Source of the DNA: Candidatus Adamsella avium
Lineage (GTDB): Bacteria; Cyanobacteriota; Vampirovibrionia; Gastranaerophilales; CAJFVJ01
Reading direction: 5' to 3'
Assembly (NCBI GenBank): GCA_904420445.1
Contig: CAJFVJ010000002.1
Coordinates: forward strand, 186,001 to 250,000
Length of the DNA: 64,000 nt
In this document: piece by piece, positions 18,935 to 28,637 of the stretch
How positions within the stretch are numbered: position 1 is the first letter of the stretch
Layout of the letters: each line of letters opens with the position of its first letter
Program-made: the position numbers and the translations under genes
The notes under the pieces: model-generated
What the model was told of the DNA's origin: nothing
The model's input: only the letters and a program-made list of their open reading frames with translations
Databases searched by the model: none

Positions 18935-20506
18935 ATGAACAAATTTGATGCGACATTTCTTGATGAATTGGACTCTTTTGTCTTTCTATGTGATAAGAAG
19001 GGGGCATTTTATTTTGCCAACAGATGTTTTTTGAAAAAATTCGGAAAAGTATCAAACATCAGAGAGATAAAACACCTCTTCTCAGTTGATATATGCGTGT
19101 TGGATGATTCTGATATATTGCAGTATTCTCCCGTTGAATCGGCTCTTTTATCAAAAGAACAATATTTTGCGGTTGTTGACTTTGAAGAATCATACAGACA
19201 GTTCAGAAAAGTTATCCTCAAAGTCTTGAACAGGGAGGATGATAAAAAACTCTTCATAATTTCTTATGCAGATGATCTCTCAACAATCAAAGAAGAACTG
19301 AATGAGCTGAAGACTCAGGCAAATTTGTATAAATTTATGAAAAAAGAAGCGGAAAATCAAACCATAAAAGCTTCTTTGCTTAATCGTGTTTCTGCTTCAA
19401 TCAGGGATACAATAGATAAGAATGAAATTATAGAAAAATCAATAGAAGAAACAATCTATACTCTCGGTGCTTCTTCTGCAAAATTTTATGAAAATAAAAC
19501 AAACAAAACTTTTTCTTTTGGCTTAAAAGAAGATACAGCTTTGTTCGGGAATGCAGAGGAGTTGATGACAAAAGAATTTGCCCTCAGTACTGACAGACAA
19601 AAACTCTTTGTTTCAGTAAAATACCGTGAAAAATCAATCGGTTATCTTCTGATTGAATATTCTCAGAAAAATAAACTCTGGCGGGATGAGGAAATACAGC
19701 TTGTTGTGAATATATGCTCTCAGCTTGCGATAGCAATTAATCAGGCTTATTTGTTTGAAGAACTTGATAATACATTGAAAGAACTTAGAGATACACAACT
19801 TCAGTTGGTTCAGAGTGAAAAAATGGCATCCCTCGGACATCTTGTTGCCGGCATAGCTCATGAAATAAACACTCCGATAGGAGTTATAAACAGCAATAAT
19901 GATTTGATAAAAAAATGTGTATTATCTCTCGGGCACAATGAAGAAAATGCAGCTAAGTTCGGGGTTATTGAGAATTCTCTTGATATTGTCTCAAAAGCCG
20001 TCGATAGAATAAATAAAGTGGTTAAATCCTTGAAAAACTTTGCCCGCCTTGATGAAGCAGATATGCAGGAGGCAGATATAAATGAAGGAATTTTGAGTAC
20101 TCTCGAACTCCTAAACCATGAATTCAAGAACAGAATAGAAGTTGAAACTCATCTCGGAGATATCCCGAGGATTAAGTGTCATCCTAACCTTTTAAATCAG
20201 GTTTTCATGAATTTGTTGATAAACTCATCACAAAGTATCGAAAAAAAAGGAAAAATAATCATATCCTCTTATCTTGAAAATAATACGCTTGTTTTGAGCT
20301 TCAAAGATAACGGTTCAGGCATCAAAGAGGAAAATCTCTCAAAAATATTTGACCCCGGTTTTACAACAAAGGGTGTCGGAGTCGGAACTGGCCTTGGACT
20401 TTCTATTTGTTTCAAAATAATCGAAAAACACGGCGGTATCATAGATGTGAAGAGTACATATGGAGAAGGAAGCGAGTTTTTGATAAAAATTCCTGTAAAA
20501 AATTAA
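18935..20506 (+). CDS. sensor histidine kinase (PAS-GAF-HisKA-HATPase)
   Basis: 523 residues without a signal peptide or membrane helix, so a cytoplasmic sensor. A PAS-like N-terminus (LDELDSFVFLCDKKGAFYFANRCFLKKFG) is followed by a GAF-like middle (about 150-280) and a short coiled linker. The phospho-acceptor histidine lies in MASLGHLVAGIAHEINTP, and the ATPase boxes are NLLINSSQS (N), DNGSGI (G1), FDPGFTTK (F) and GTGLGLSI (G2). No response regulator is adjacent. I chose the ATG at 18935; an upstream TTG would sit in the terminator. Confidence 0.93.
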   Translation: MNKFDATFLDELDSFVFLCDKKGAFYFANRCFLKKFGKVSNIREIKHLFSVDICVLDDSDILQYSPVESALLSKEQYFAVVDFEESYRQFRKVILKVLNREDDKKLFIISYADDLSTIKEELNELKTQANLYKFMKKEAENQTIKASLLNRVSASIRDTIDKNEIIEKSIEETIYTLGASSAKFYENKTNKTFSFGLKEDTALFGNAEELMTKEFALSTDRQKLFVSVKYREKSIGYLLIEYSQKNKLWRDEEIQLVVNICSQLAIAINQAYLFEELDNTLKELRDTQLQLVQSEKMASLGHLVAGIAHEINTPIGVINSNNDLIKKCVLSLGHNEENAAKFGVIENSLDIVSKAVDRINKVVKSLKNFARLDEADMQEADINEGILSTLELLNHEFKNRIEVETHLGDIPRIKCHPNLLNQVFMNLLINSSQSIEKKGKIIISSYLENNTLVLSFKDNGSGIKEENLSKIFDPGFTTKGVGVGTGLGLSICFKIIEKHGGIIDVKSTYGEGSEFLIKIPVKN

Positions 20507-20837
20507 AAAAAATTAATAAATTTTTTATGAAATAAGCTAAAACACAGATAAAAATAAAAAAACAATTATCTTAATGACTAATATAACTATAGACAATTTC
20601 TCAAAATATGTTATTATATAATATACAGACACATTAAGTGTTCATTCTACGTTTAATCACTCTACAGAAAAAGTTAACAAAATTTAAAAAAACAAAAAAA
20701 ATATGGCAATAAAATCAAAAAAAAATACTTTATAGATATGAAGGTATAGTGAAGGTTGATGAATGTTTTATGAGTTTTTTACTCTAATGTTTGTCGGCTG
20801 TTGTTAATGGATAACAAATGTCGGAGGAAAATTTTTA
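20507..20837 (+). promoter_or_regulatory. long A-rich intergenic region with possible promoter
   Basis: 331 bases without a gene. Very A/T-rich with many A-tracts. A candidate promoter is TAGACA (20590-20595), 16-base spacer, TATTAT (20612-20617), with TATAAT also nearby. That would leave a leader of about 210 bases before the HEAT-repeat gene. I see no strong stem structure or riboswitch signature in that leader. Confidence 0.35.
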
Positions 20838-21698
20838 ATGACAATTAGTGTTAATAGCAGAAAAAAACAAGTAAAAAAATCATTTGAAGACTTAATTAAA
20901 GAATTGCAAACAAGCAACTCTGAAAAAGTTAGATACAATGCAGCAAGAATCCTCGGTGAAATGGGTGATTCAAGAGCTGTTGAACCACTAATTGATGTTT
21001 TAAAAAATGACAAAAACGGATCTGTCAGATTATATGCAGCAAGAGCTCTCGGCGAACTCGGAGATGAAACAGCTACATGGCCGTTGATTACATCTCTTCG
21101 TGAAGACCGCAACGTAGATGTTCGTGTTCGTGCTGCAAGAGCTTTGGGTAAACTCGGCGGTGCTGAAGTCGTTGAACCTCTTGTTGAGGCTTTGAATGAT
21201 GAAAACTCTCAGGTTTGCATTACAGCTACAGATGCGTTGATTGAAATCGGTGATGTTGCTACGGATGCATTGATTGCTTCTCTTTCTCACGAAAAAGTTA
21301 ACGTAAGATGCGATGCAACAAGAGCGCTCGGCGAGTTGAACAATAAAAAAGCCGTTGAACCTGTTATCGAAATGCTTAAAGATGAATGGGTAAACGTCAG
21401 AATTTATGCTGTTACTTCATTGGGCAAATTAGGCGATCAAAGAGCCGTTCCTGCATTGATTGAAGTTATGCAGAAAGAAAACGAAAACGAACTCGTTAGA
21501 GCCGGTGCTGCAGCTGCTCTCGGACTTCTCCGTGACCAAAGAGCATTGCTCCCTCTTAGAGAATTGATTATGAAAGCTGATGAACTCGGTGAACTCGAAG
21601 ATACAGCTCTCAAGGCATTCAAGAAAATTATGTCTGCTAACTGGCAGAATATTCCTGGTGCTGTAGCAAAAAAACAAAATTCTATCGTTAATAAATAG
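20838..21698 (+). CDS. HEAT/PBS-lyase repeat protein
   Basis: 286 residues made of about seven tandem HEAT repeats of 31 residues with the phycobilisome-lyase-type consensus (VR-x-x-AARALGELGD-x-x-AVEPLI-x-x-L). In Cyanobacteria such proteins include chromophore lyases (CpcE) and NblB. With no phycobilisome genes here it is more likely a general protein-interaction scaffold. A strong GGAGG ribosome-binding site precedes it and a strong terminator follows, suggesting a well-expressed single gene. Confidence 0.9.
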   Translation: MTISVNSRKKQVKKSFEDLIKELQTSNSEKVRYNAARILGEMGDSRAVEPLIDVLKNDKNGSVRLYAARALGELGDETATWPLITSLREDRNVDVRVRAARALGKLGGAEVVEPLVEALNDENSQVCITATDALIEIGDVATDALIASLSHEKVNVRCDATRALGELNNKKAVEPVIEMLKDEWVNVRIYAVTSLGKLGDQRAVPALIEVMQKENENELVRAGAAAALGLLRDQRALLPLRELIMKADELGELEDTALKAFKKIMSANWQNIPGAVAKKQNSIVNK

Positions 21699-21715
21699 AA
21701 TTTTAATAAGTTATA

Positions 21716-21752
21716 AAATAGAGCGTTTATAGGATAAACGCTCTATTTTTTT
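21716..21752 (+). terminator. intrinsic terminator
   Basis: A 15-bp perfect stem (21716-21730 with 21734-21748), three-base loop, T-run. Confidence 0.95.
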
Positions 21753-21820
21753 GTATTATGCTTTTAAATTTTTGAAAAATCGTATAAAATGATACTTGGC
21801 TACATATTCAGGTAAAACAA

Positions 21821-22102
21821 ATGAGCGAAGAAGAGAACAAAGTAGTTTCTTTGAGCGGAGCAAGAGACAAGAAAGAAGAAGTTCATCATAGGGAAGACTC
21901 TGTACAGAGTGAGCCACCTGTTTATTGCTCTTTTTGCGGAAGACCTAATACTTCTGTATTGAAGATGATTAAAGGTCCCGGGGTTAATATCTGCTCTGAG
22001 TGTACTTTGATTTGTGTTCAGTACCTGATTATAGAAGGAAGTGCTTTATCTGAAGATGCAAAAAAACTTTTACAGATTTTCTGGCAGGGCAAAAAATCAT
22101 GA
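21821..22102 (+). CDS. stand-alone ClpX-type zinc-finger protein
   Basis: 93 residues. Residues about 35-70 (YCSFCGRPNTSVLKMIKGP, then GVNICSECTLICVQYLI) match the N-terminal zinc-binding domain of ClpX: two C-x-x-C pairs separated by about 19 residues with the K-x-I/x-G-P-G-V-x-I-C-x-E-C core. In ClpX this domain dimerises and binds substrates and adaptors. No AAA ATPase follows here. It overlaps the next gene by ATGA, so the two are coupled. A similar protein lies at 51408. Confidence 0.87.
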   Translation: MSEEENKVVSLSGARDKKEEVHHREDSVQSEPPVYCSFCGRPNTSVLKMIKGPGVNICSECTLICVQYLIIEGSALSEDAKKLLQIFWQGKKS

Positions 22103-23769
22103 GTCTGTCAAAACTTGAACTCCGGGCAAAGGTCATAGATATTATAGACAGGCTGAATATTGATATATCTGATATACAGCATCAAATGGAGTTGACAAAA
22201 GAGCTGAAAAATCTTGGAAATCTTGAACTTGTCGTTCATACCCTCCTGAAAGAGCTGAATACGGATGATGAGAACAAAATTCAAAAAGTTTCTTTTTTGC
22301 TCCTTGAGATGAACTCTCTTGAATATTCAAAAGATATTCTCTGGGAATATATAAAATCCTCAGACTCTTCTGACAGACTCAAGGAGGCGTCCTGTATCCT
22401 TCTGAAATCTCTTGGAGAGCATATTACGGCAGAAGACTTGCTTGATTATATGGATGACCCGCAAAAGCTTATTGATTCAGAAACTCAAAAATTGATGGAA
22501 ACAGCATTAAGCAATCCTGAAGCACAGGTTGATTTAATTGATTTTATGTTTGCTGTAAGCAAAGAAGAACAAATTTCTCTTATAAAATCTCTTGTATATG
22601 ATTATCCAGGCGATAGTCTTGCTAATATCTTGAGTACTGTGGCTGAGTCGATAGAAGATGAAAGCGTTAAAGAGTTGTGCATCAATATTTTGAGCGAAAC
22701 GAAGTCACATAATGCTCTTGGATGTCTTGAAGATATTTTGACTTATTCGACAAATGCAAACTTGCGTAAGCAAGCTTCTCTTGCTTTGAAAAAGCTTAAG
22801 CTGCTCGGTATTTCATCAGAAGAAGGAAACTATGGGAACAGAGGCGAAAGAATGTGCGAGGATTCAAAACCGTACAAATTTTTCACGACTTATCCTGATG
22901 GTGTAGGAAGTCAGTGCGTTGTTTGCTCCCGTGTTGACTCAAACGGGCTTTTATCAGTTGTTAACACTATTGTTGATGATATAGACGGTGTTATTGACTG
23001 CTTTGGCTTTTTTTGTATAACAGAGTTTGATTTTAACAAAATTTTGGACCGGCTTAATAATCAGTCAGTTACTATTGAAATTACTCCTGAATATGCAAAG
23101 AAGATACTCTCTGAGGCTGAACTTTTGACAAAGAAGCTTCAATATCCAATACCTTATGAATACAGCTGCTGGAAGCACACACTTTATGATATACAGACGC
23201 TTGAGGCGGATATTGACGGATGTGTGAAAAAATGGGCTGATGAAATAGTCTTTCCTGATTATAAATCAATAGAGCAGAGCAATATATTCTCAAGCTGGTT
23301 TTTTGAAGAAGCAGATAATGAATATTCAAAGAATATGATAGAGGATATTTTTTCGGCTCTTGAGAAAGAAGAAAGTTTGTCTGTTGTTGAAATAGATAAT
23401 AAAATTGATGAATATTTCCTCAAAATATTTGATGAAAAACAGCTTGGCATATTATTAAATCGAATGAATATATGTGCATATCTTGCTGATATTCAGGAGG
23501 ATATTGCTCTTCGAAACAGTGTTTCATTTGTTGCAGAAGAAATCAAGAACACAGAAAAAGACTCGTTGAAGGATATTCGTTTTTTGCTTAATATCTTGAG
23601 AAAAACAGTGCTGGAAGCATTTTTGCGTGAGTTGAATAAACATAAGACCAATAAAAATTCACCTGCAAATATATTTACAAATTACAAGAAAAATACAGAA
23701 AAACTAATTCCTGAAGATAAACTCAACTTCATGATAGACTTGATGATAGAGAAATGGAGCAGTTATTAA
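22099..23769 (+). CDS. large hypothetical protein coupled to zinc-finger protein
   Basis: 556 residues, unrecognised. The first about 240 residues are helical and read like degenerate HEAT repeats (CLEDILTYSTNANLRKQASLALKKLKLLG). A central part with scattered cysteines (QCVVCSR; CFGFFC) and an all-helical acidic C-terminal half follow. No signal peptide or membrane helix. ATGA overlap with the zinc-finger gene and TAATG overlap with ruvX place it in a four-gene operon. A scaffold or adaptor role is possible but unproven. Confidence 0.75.
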   Translation: MSLSKLELRAKVIDIIDRLNIDISDIQHQMELTKELKNLGNLELVVHTLLKELNTDDENKIQKVSFLLLEMNSLEYSKDILWEYIKSSDSSDRLKEASCILLKSLGEHITAEDLLDYMDDPQKLIDSETQKLMETALSNPEAQVDLIDFMFAVSKEEQISLIKSLVYDYPGDSLANILSTVAESIEDESVKELCINILSETKSHNALGCLEDILTYSTNANLRKQASLALKKLKLLGISSEEGNYGNRGERMCEDSKPYKFFTTYPDGVGSQCVVCSRVDSNGLLSVVNTIVDDIDGVIDCFGFFCITEFDFNKILDRLNNQSVTIEITPEYAKKILSEAELLTKKLQYPIPYEYSCWKHTLYDIQTLEADIDGCVKKWADEIVFPDYKSIEQSNIFSSWFFEEADNEYSKNMIEDIFSALEKEESLSVVEIDNKIDEYFLKIFDEKQLGILLNRMNICAYLADIQEDIALRNSVSFVAEEIKNTEKDSLKDIRFLLNILRKTVLEAFLRELNKHKTNKNSPANIFTNYKKNTEKLIPEDKLNFMIDLMIEKWSSY

Positions 23770-24182
23770 TGAGGCGGTATATAGGACTAGATGTCGGAAC
23801 AAAAAGAATAGGCGTTGCTTTGAGTGACCCTCTTTTGATTACCGCTCAGCCTCTTGAAGCAATTGCCCGTGAACCTGAGGAACAATCACTTTCCCGTATT
23901 TCTTCTCTCTGCAAAGAATATGATGTGTTGGGTATTGTTGTCGGTTTTCCAAAGAATATGAACGGTACTGTTGGTCCTCAAGCAGAGGATTGCAAGAACT
24001 TTGGTGATAAGATAAAAAATATTACAGGTCTTGAAGTCTTTTTTGAGGATGAACGCCTTACTTCAAAGCAGGCCGAGCAGGCACTTGCTATGCAGGGGAA
24101 AAAATATACAAAAAATAAATCTCTTGTTGATATAACATCAGCGGTATTAATATTGCAGCAATTTTTAGATAGAAGGAGTTGA
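23769..24182 (+). CDS. ruvX: Holliday junction resolvase-like / pre-16S rRNA nuclease
   Basis: YqgF/RuvX family RNase-H-like nuclease that processes the 5' end of pre-16S rRNA and was earlier proposed as a Holliday junction resolvase. The motifs are GLDVGTKRIGVALSDP (first catalytic Asp), VGFPKNMNGTVGPQ, FEDERLTSKQAE and a late VDITSAVLILQ. I use the ATG in the TAATG overlap, giving 137 residues; an ATG five codons earlier is the alternative. The neighbour downstream is a DUF1292 protein, a pairing also known from Firmicutes (yrrK-yrzB). Confidence 0.93.
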   Translation: MRRYIGLDVGTKRIGVALSDPLLITAQPLEAIAREPEEQSLSRISSLCKEYDVLGIVVGFPKNMNGTVGPQAEDCKNFGDKIKNITGLEVFFEDERLTSKQAEQALAMQGKKYTKNKSLVDITSAVLILQQFLDRRS

Positions 24183-24185
24183 AAC

Positions 24186-24509
24186 ATGTCAGAAGAAAAA
24201 TTGAATGAACTTGAATCAAACATTATCAAAACAGAAGATGAAGACGGGAACATCCACAGCTTTGAGTTGATAGATGTTGTCGCTATGGGCGATCAAGAAT
24301 ACGGTGTGTTGATTTATCTTGATGAAGAAGGCGAACATGACGAAGATGAAGAACAGGAAATTGTGATTATGAAGCTCATCAAAGAGGATGACGGTTATGT
24401 CTTTGAGTCGATTGATGATGATGATGAATTCAACAGAGTTGCTATGTTCATCGAAGAAGAATTAAATTCTGATGCCCTTGATGATGAAGATGACGACGAA
24501 GAAGAATAA
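24186..24509 (+). CDS. DUF1292 (YrzB-like) acidic protein
   Basis: 107 residues, strongly acidic. The pattern EDGNIHSFELIDVVAMGDQEYGVLIYLDEEG, then EIVIMKLIKEDDGYVFESIDDDDEF matches DUF1292, a widespread family of unknown function found next to ruvX in Firmicutes. The C-terminus is nearly all Asp/Glu (DALDDEDDDEEE). The AAGGAG ribosome-binding site lies in the three-base gap after ruvX, and a terminator closes the operon. Confidence 0.9.
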   Translation: MSEEKLNELESNIIKTEDEDGNIHSFELIDVVAMGDQEYGVLIYLDEEGEHDEDEEQEIVIMKLIKEDDGYVFESIDDDDEFNRVAMFIEEELNSDALDDEDDDEEE

Positions 24510-24527
24510 AATATAATTTAGACAAAA

Positions 24528-24563
24528 TAAAAAAGAGAGAAGAAAAATCTTCTCTCTTTTTTG
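24528..24563. terminator. bidirectional intrinsic terminator
   Basis: A 13-bp perfect stem (24531-24543 with 24548-24560), AAAA loop, T-run on the plus strand and matching run on the minus strand. It lies between the DUF1292 gene and pgk, which converge. Confidence 0.93.
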
Positions 24564-24581
24564 TAATTTTATTTTCGAAAA

Positions 24582-25781
24582 TTACTTGTCATCAAGAGCT
24601 GCAACACCCGGCAGTTCTTTTCCTTCGATAAATTCCAAGCTAGCTCCGCCGCCTGTTGAGATGTGAGAGTAATTAGCTTTATCCATATGGAATTTTTCGA
24701 TAGAAGCAACTGTATCGCCGCCGCCTAGGACGCTTACAGCACCTTTCTTTGTAGCTTCTGCTACATATTGAGCAACTGCTTTTGTTCCTTCTGCGAATTT
24801 GTCTATTTCAAATACGCCGACAGGACCATTCCAGAGGATAGTTTTTGCTTGAAGAAGAATTTCTCCGATTTCTTTGTTTGTTTCTTCTCCTGAGTCAACA
24901 CCCAACCATCCGTCAGGTATGTCGCCCAATTTGATTGTTTTGACGTTTGCAGAAGCATCAAATTTATCGGCAATAAGAATATCTTTGACAAGAACGAGTT
25001 TTACGCCTTTTTCTTCTGCTTTTTTGAGAAGATCTTTTGCTACATCGAGTTTGTCATCTTCGACAAGAGAATTTCCGATTTTATAACCCTGAGCTTTGAG
25101 GAATGTGAAGACCATACCGCCGCCTACGATAAGAGTATCAACTTTATCAAGCAGGTTATCTAGTACTCCGATTTTTGTAGAAACTTTGCTTCCGCCGACT
25201 ATTGCAACAAAAGGATGCTGCGGATTTTCAAGCAGACTTCCGAGAGCAGTAAGTTCTTTTTCCATCAAAAGACCTGATACGCAAGGTGATAAATATTTTG
25301 TAACGCCTTCTGTTGATGCGTGAGCTCTATGAGCAGCGCCGAAAGCATCGTTTACATAGAAATCAGCCAAACTTGCCAATTTTTGAGCAAATTCAGGATT
25401 GTTCTTTGTTTCTTCCGGGTAAAATCTGATGTTTTCAAGAAGTGCAACTTCGCCGTCTTTGAGCGTGTCGACTTTTGCTTTAACTTCGTCGCCTATTGAA
25501 TCATTCAATTTCATAACAGGACATCCGAGCAGTTCTGATAATCTTTTTGCAACAGGGTCGAGAGTCAAATCAGCGTTGTTGTCGCCTTTTGGTCTTCCAA
25601 GGTGAGCTACCAGGATGATTTTTGCTCCCTTTTCCTGCAAGTATTTTACTGTAGGCAAAATAGCTCTGATTCTTGTATCATCAGTAACATTTTTTTGAGC
25701 ATCCAAAGGAACGTTCATATCAACTCTGACAAGAGCTTTCTTTCCTTTGATATCTCCTAAATCTTTAATGGATTTTTTCAT
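24582..25781 (-). CDS. pgk: phosphoglycerate kinase
   Basis: Glycolytic enzyme interconverting 1,3-bisphosphoglycerate + ADP and 3-phosphoglycerate + ATP. The motifs are [53 protein letters not shown], and C-terminal GGGDTVASI / [10 protein letters not shown]. The upstream ATG (25790) directly abuts AGAGG, too close to use. The ATG at 25781 has it nine bases upstream, so I start there (399 residues). Confidence 0.97.
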   Translation of the reverse strand: MKKSIKDLGDIKGKKALVRVDMNVPLDAQKNVTDDTRIRAILPTVKYLQEKGAKIILVAHLGRPKGDNNADLTLDPVAKRLSELLGCPVMKLNDSIGDEVKAKVDTLKDGEVALLENIRFYPEETKNNPEFAQKLASLADFYVNDAFGAAHRAHASTEGVTKYLSPCVSGLLMEKELTALGSLLENPQHPFVAIVGGSKVSTKIGVLDNLLDKVDTLIVGGGMVFTFLKAQGYKIGNSLVEDDKLDVAKDLLKKAEEKGVKLVLVKDILIADKFDASANVKTIKLGDIPDGWLGVDSGEETNKEIGEILLQAKTILWNGPVGVFEIDKFAEGTKAVAQYVAEATKKGAVSVLGGGDTVASIEKFHMDKANYSHISTGGGASLEFIEGKELPGVAALDDK

Positions 25782-25814
25782 ATCAAACATCCTCTATTTA
25801 TCTTATGCATAATA

Positions 25815-25843
25815 ATTGTACGAAAAGAACATTTATTATTCAA
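25815..25843 (-). promoter_or_regulatory. promoter of pgk
   Basis: On the minus strand: -35 TTGAAT (25838-25843), 17-base spacer, -10 TACAAT (25815-25820), 33 bases upstream of the pgk start. Confidence 0.55.
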
Positions 25844-25849
25844 TATCTA

Positions 25850-28438
25850 TTATTTTTCGCTCAGAGTATAGAGTTTGTCGAAGTTTTCAATCAGGAGATT
25901 TTCGATTACGCTTCTTTGGTCTGCTTTTTTGGTCATTGCATCATAAAGATTTTTGATTGAATATTTTGAAAAATATTCTCCCTGTTCTGTTTTCAGAGAT
26001 ATATTATAAGCAGAAAGCAGAATATCAAGGATTTTATCCAAAGATAGAGAGAAAAACACATCAACCAGAGCAGGATCAAAGTGAGAGCCTCTGTTTTTTT
26101 TGAATAAATTCAAGGCTTCATAAATCGGCATTCTACTACGGTAATAACGCTCTGAAGTGATTGCGTCAAACACGTCTGCTATAGCGAGAATTCTTCCGCC
26201 AAGAGGAATTTCTTCTCCTTTTAGTCCTTGATAATATCCCGTGCCGTCGAACTTTTCATGGTGAGATGCTGCAATAACAGGAACATCTTTCATTGATTTT
26301 TGGAAGTACATTTTTTCGAGAATATCATGTGTTATTCTTACATGCTGCTGGATATGGGCGTATTCTTCTTCCGTCAGTTTTCCCTGTTTGAATAAGACAT
26401 TATCCTGTACGCCGATTTTGCCTATATCATGCAATATTGCTGAGTACTCTATAAGTTCAATTTTTTCCTGAGGCAGATTCATCTCTTCTGCGATAGCCTT
26501 TGAATAAAGGCGGACTCTGTTTGAATGACCTGCCGTTATACTGTCACGGGCATCTATAGAGGCGGCAAGCGTATCAATGAAGCTTATGAGAGATTTTTTT
26601 TGCTCCTCTAAAAGCATTTTTTGCTCTTCGAACAATCTTGCATTCTCTAATGCAATCCCTGCATTTGAACCTATTGTGAGAAGAAGGTCTTCGTCTTTTT
26701 CAGAGAAAATTTTATCGCCCTTTTTGCCTAGCATCTGGAAGACACCGACTATTTCATGGTTTATGTTTCTGAATGGCATACACAGGATGGTTTTTGTTTT
26801 GTAGCCTGTTTGTTTGTCGATTTCTTTGTTAAAACGGTCATCTTCATAGGCATTTCTAATGTTGACGGTTTCGCCCGTTGTTGCTACATATCCTGCAAGA
26901 CCTTTATTTGCAGGAAATCTGAGTTCTTTTGACTCTATGCCGAGAGCGATTTTTGAGTAGAGTTCATTTTTTTCTTTGTCGTACATAAAAATAGTACATC
27001 TCTCTGCGTCAAGAGCTATTTTTGTTTCTTCTGCTATTCTTTCAAGCAGTTCATCTATGTTTGTTGCAGCAGAGATAAATCTTCCTATTCTCAAGAGCGC
27101 AAAGAGAGAGTCTTTGTAAGTTATATCAGACTGCGTAAGAGAACCGAGCAGATTCATTGTTTCGAGAAATGCCATATCTTCGCTCGAAGATTGTTCTTTG
27201 TTTGAATTTTTATTTATTATATTCGCCCACTCATCTTTATCCGTTTCAAAAATCAGGTCTTCTATTTTTTGAGCAAGAATTTGCAGGTCATAAATCTTTG
27301 CAACCTCAAGAGCTTCTTCAAGACTTGATAGTGCCATTTGGTGGTTATCTGAGGCTCTATATACATCTGAAAGATCCGTATAACATTTTATCAATTCGAT
27401 GTTGTTGTCGATTTTTTTGTATAACTCGATTGCCTGATGCAGGTATTGCAAAGATTTTTCGTAATCTTTCAGGCAGCCGTAAATCTTTCCATAGAGCCTG
27501 TATGTAATTGCATGTTCTCTATCCGTTGTGAAAAACGGCTCTATATCCTGTTTGAGGATATTCATTGCTTCGTTGTATTTTTTTTCGATAATAAAGAGTT
27601 CTATCTGGGTGCAGCAGTTATAAGCTCTGAGTTTTGGATTCATTTTATCGTTAAATTCTGCGAGAGCCTTTTGATGTAAAACCATTGCATTTGTTGTATC
27701 TTTCATTGAAAGATAAACATTTGCCATCTCATCATATATTCTGCTTTTCAATGCATTGTCATTGAAACACTCAGCTGCCTCAAGAGCCATATTCAAATAC
27801 TCAATAGCTTCTTCATTATTTTCGATATTTGCAAAATATCTTCCAAGCATAACAGCTGTTTTTGCTATTTGAAACGGATTTGTTTCATGATTTTTTTTAA
27901 TTTTTATTGAGGAGATGAGTTGTTTTTCAGCTACTTGATACTTTTTCTGGCGAAGGTTATACAAAGCAAAGTCATCAAGAAGTTTTGCATATTCGCATGT
28001 ATCTTTTTGAGTAATCAGCTCTTCTGCTTTTTTGAACAGTTCAAGAGCTTCTGTCTGATGATTTTCCTGAAATTCTATAATTCCGTTGTAATGCAGCAGC
28101 ATTGCCGTGAGTTCTTTTTTATCAGCGGATGGAGTTGTTTCAATAAGATATTTTGCATCGTTTATAAGCGTCAGCGCTCTAATTATTCTGTCAGGATATT
28201 TTTTGTAGTTCAATAAAGCCAGCTCAAGCAGGCATTTTATTGTTTCGTTGATGTTGTTTATTTTTGAATAAATTTTTTGAGCCTCTTCTACTGCTTTGAT
28301 TGCACTGTCATAGTCTTTTGTGTTTCTGTATATCTGCGCACAAAGCATAAGATTGTCGGCTTTTTTTACCGAATCTGTTTCCTGTTGATTATTGTTTATT
28401 ATATCTTCCAACACCAAATTTTGCATGACCTGGGGCAT
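25850..28438 (-). CDS. TPR-GAF-HD-GYP signalling protein
   Basis: 862 residues, cytoplasmic. Residues 1 to about 400 form a long array of TPR-like repeats. A GAF domain follows (about 445-600; TKIALDAERCTIFMYDKEK, GLAGYVATTGETVNI). After a coiled linker the C-terminal third is an HD-GYP phosphodiesterase domain: AGHSNRVRLYS, LHDIGKIGVQD, ASHHEKFDGTGYYQGL, IADVFDAITSERYYR. The catalytic HD and downstream His are intact; the GYP motif is GYY. Predicted to hydrolyse cyclic di-GMP under control of ligand and protein partners. A second Met at codon 5 is an alternative start. Confidence 0.92.
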   Translation of the reverse strand: MPQVMQNLVLEDIINNNQQETDSVKKADNLMLCAQIYRNTKDYDSAIKAVEEAQKIYSKINNINETIKCLLELALLNYKKYPDRIIRALTLINDAKYLIETTPSADKKELTAMLLHYNGIIEFQENHQTEALELFKKAEELITQKDTCEYAKLLDDFALYNLRQKKYQVAEKQLISSIKIKKNHETNPFQIAKTAVMLGRYFANIENNEEAIEYLNMALEAAECFNDNALKSRIYDEMANVYLSMKDTTNAMVLHQKALAEFNDKMNPKLRAYNCCTQIELFIIEKKYNEAMNILKQDIEPFFTTDREHAITYRLYGKIYGCLKDYEKSLQYLHQAIELYKKIDNNIELIKCYTDLSDVYRASDNHQMALSSLEEALEVAKIYDLQILAQKIEDLIFETDKDEWANIINKNSNKEQSSSEDMAFLETMNLLGSLTQSDITYKDSLFALLRIGRFISAATNIDELLERIAEETKIALDAERCTIFMYDKEKNELYSKIALGIESKELRFPANKGLAGYVATTGETVNIRNAYEDDRFNKEIDKQTGYKTKTILCMPFRNINHEIVGVFQMLGKKGDKIFSEKDEDLLLTIGSNAGIALENARLFEEQKMLLEEQKKSLISFIDTLAASIDARDSITAGHSNRVRLYSKAIAEEMNLPQEKIELIEYSAILHDIGKIGVQDNVLFKQGKLTEEEYAHIQQHVRITHDILEKMYFQKSMKDVPVIAASHHEKFDGTGYYQGLKGEEIPLGGRILAIADVFDAITSERYYRSRMPIYEALNLFKKNRGSHFDPALVDVFFSLSLDKILDILLSAYNISLKTEQGEYFSKYSIKNLYDAMTKKADQRSVIENLLIENFDKLYTLSEK

Positions 28439-28637
28439 ATTACTCGCTCTATAAAAAGGACTCCTGACTCATATTATACAATATTTCTTTAAGAGTTGTA
28501 TAGTTAAAATAACAGAAAATATTCAAAACCTATTCCACATAATGGTTGATATTCTCAAATTTTTTTGTCATATGCTATGATAAATAAGTTTTTTCGTTTA
28601 TAATAAAATAACGGAAACATACAAGCTCGGGGTTGTT

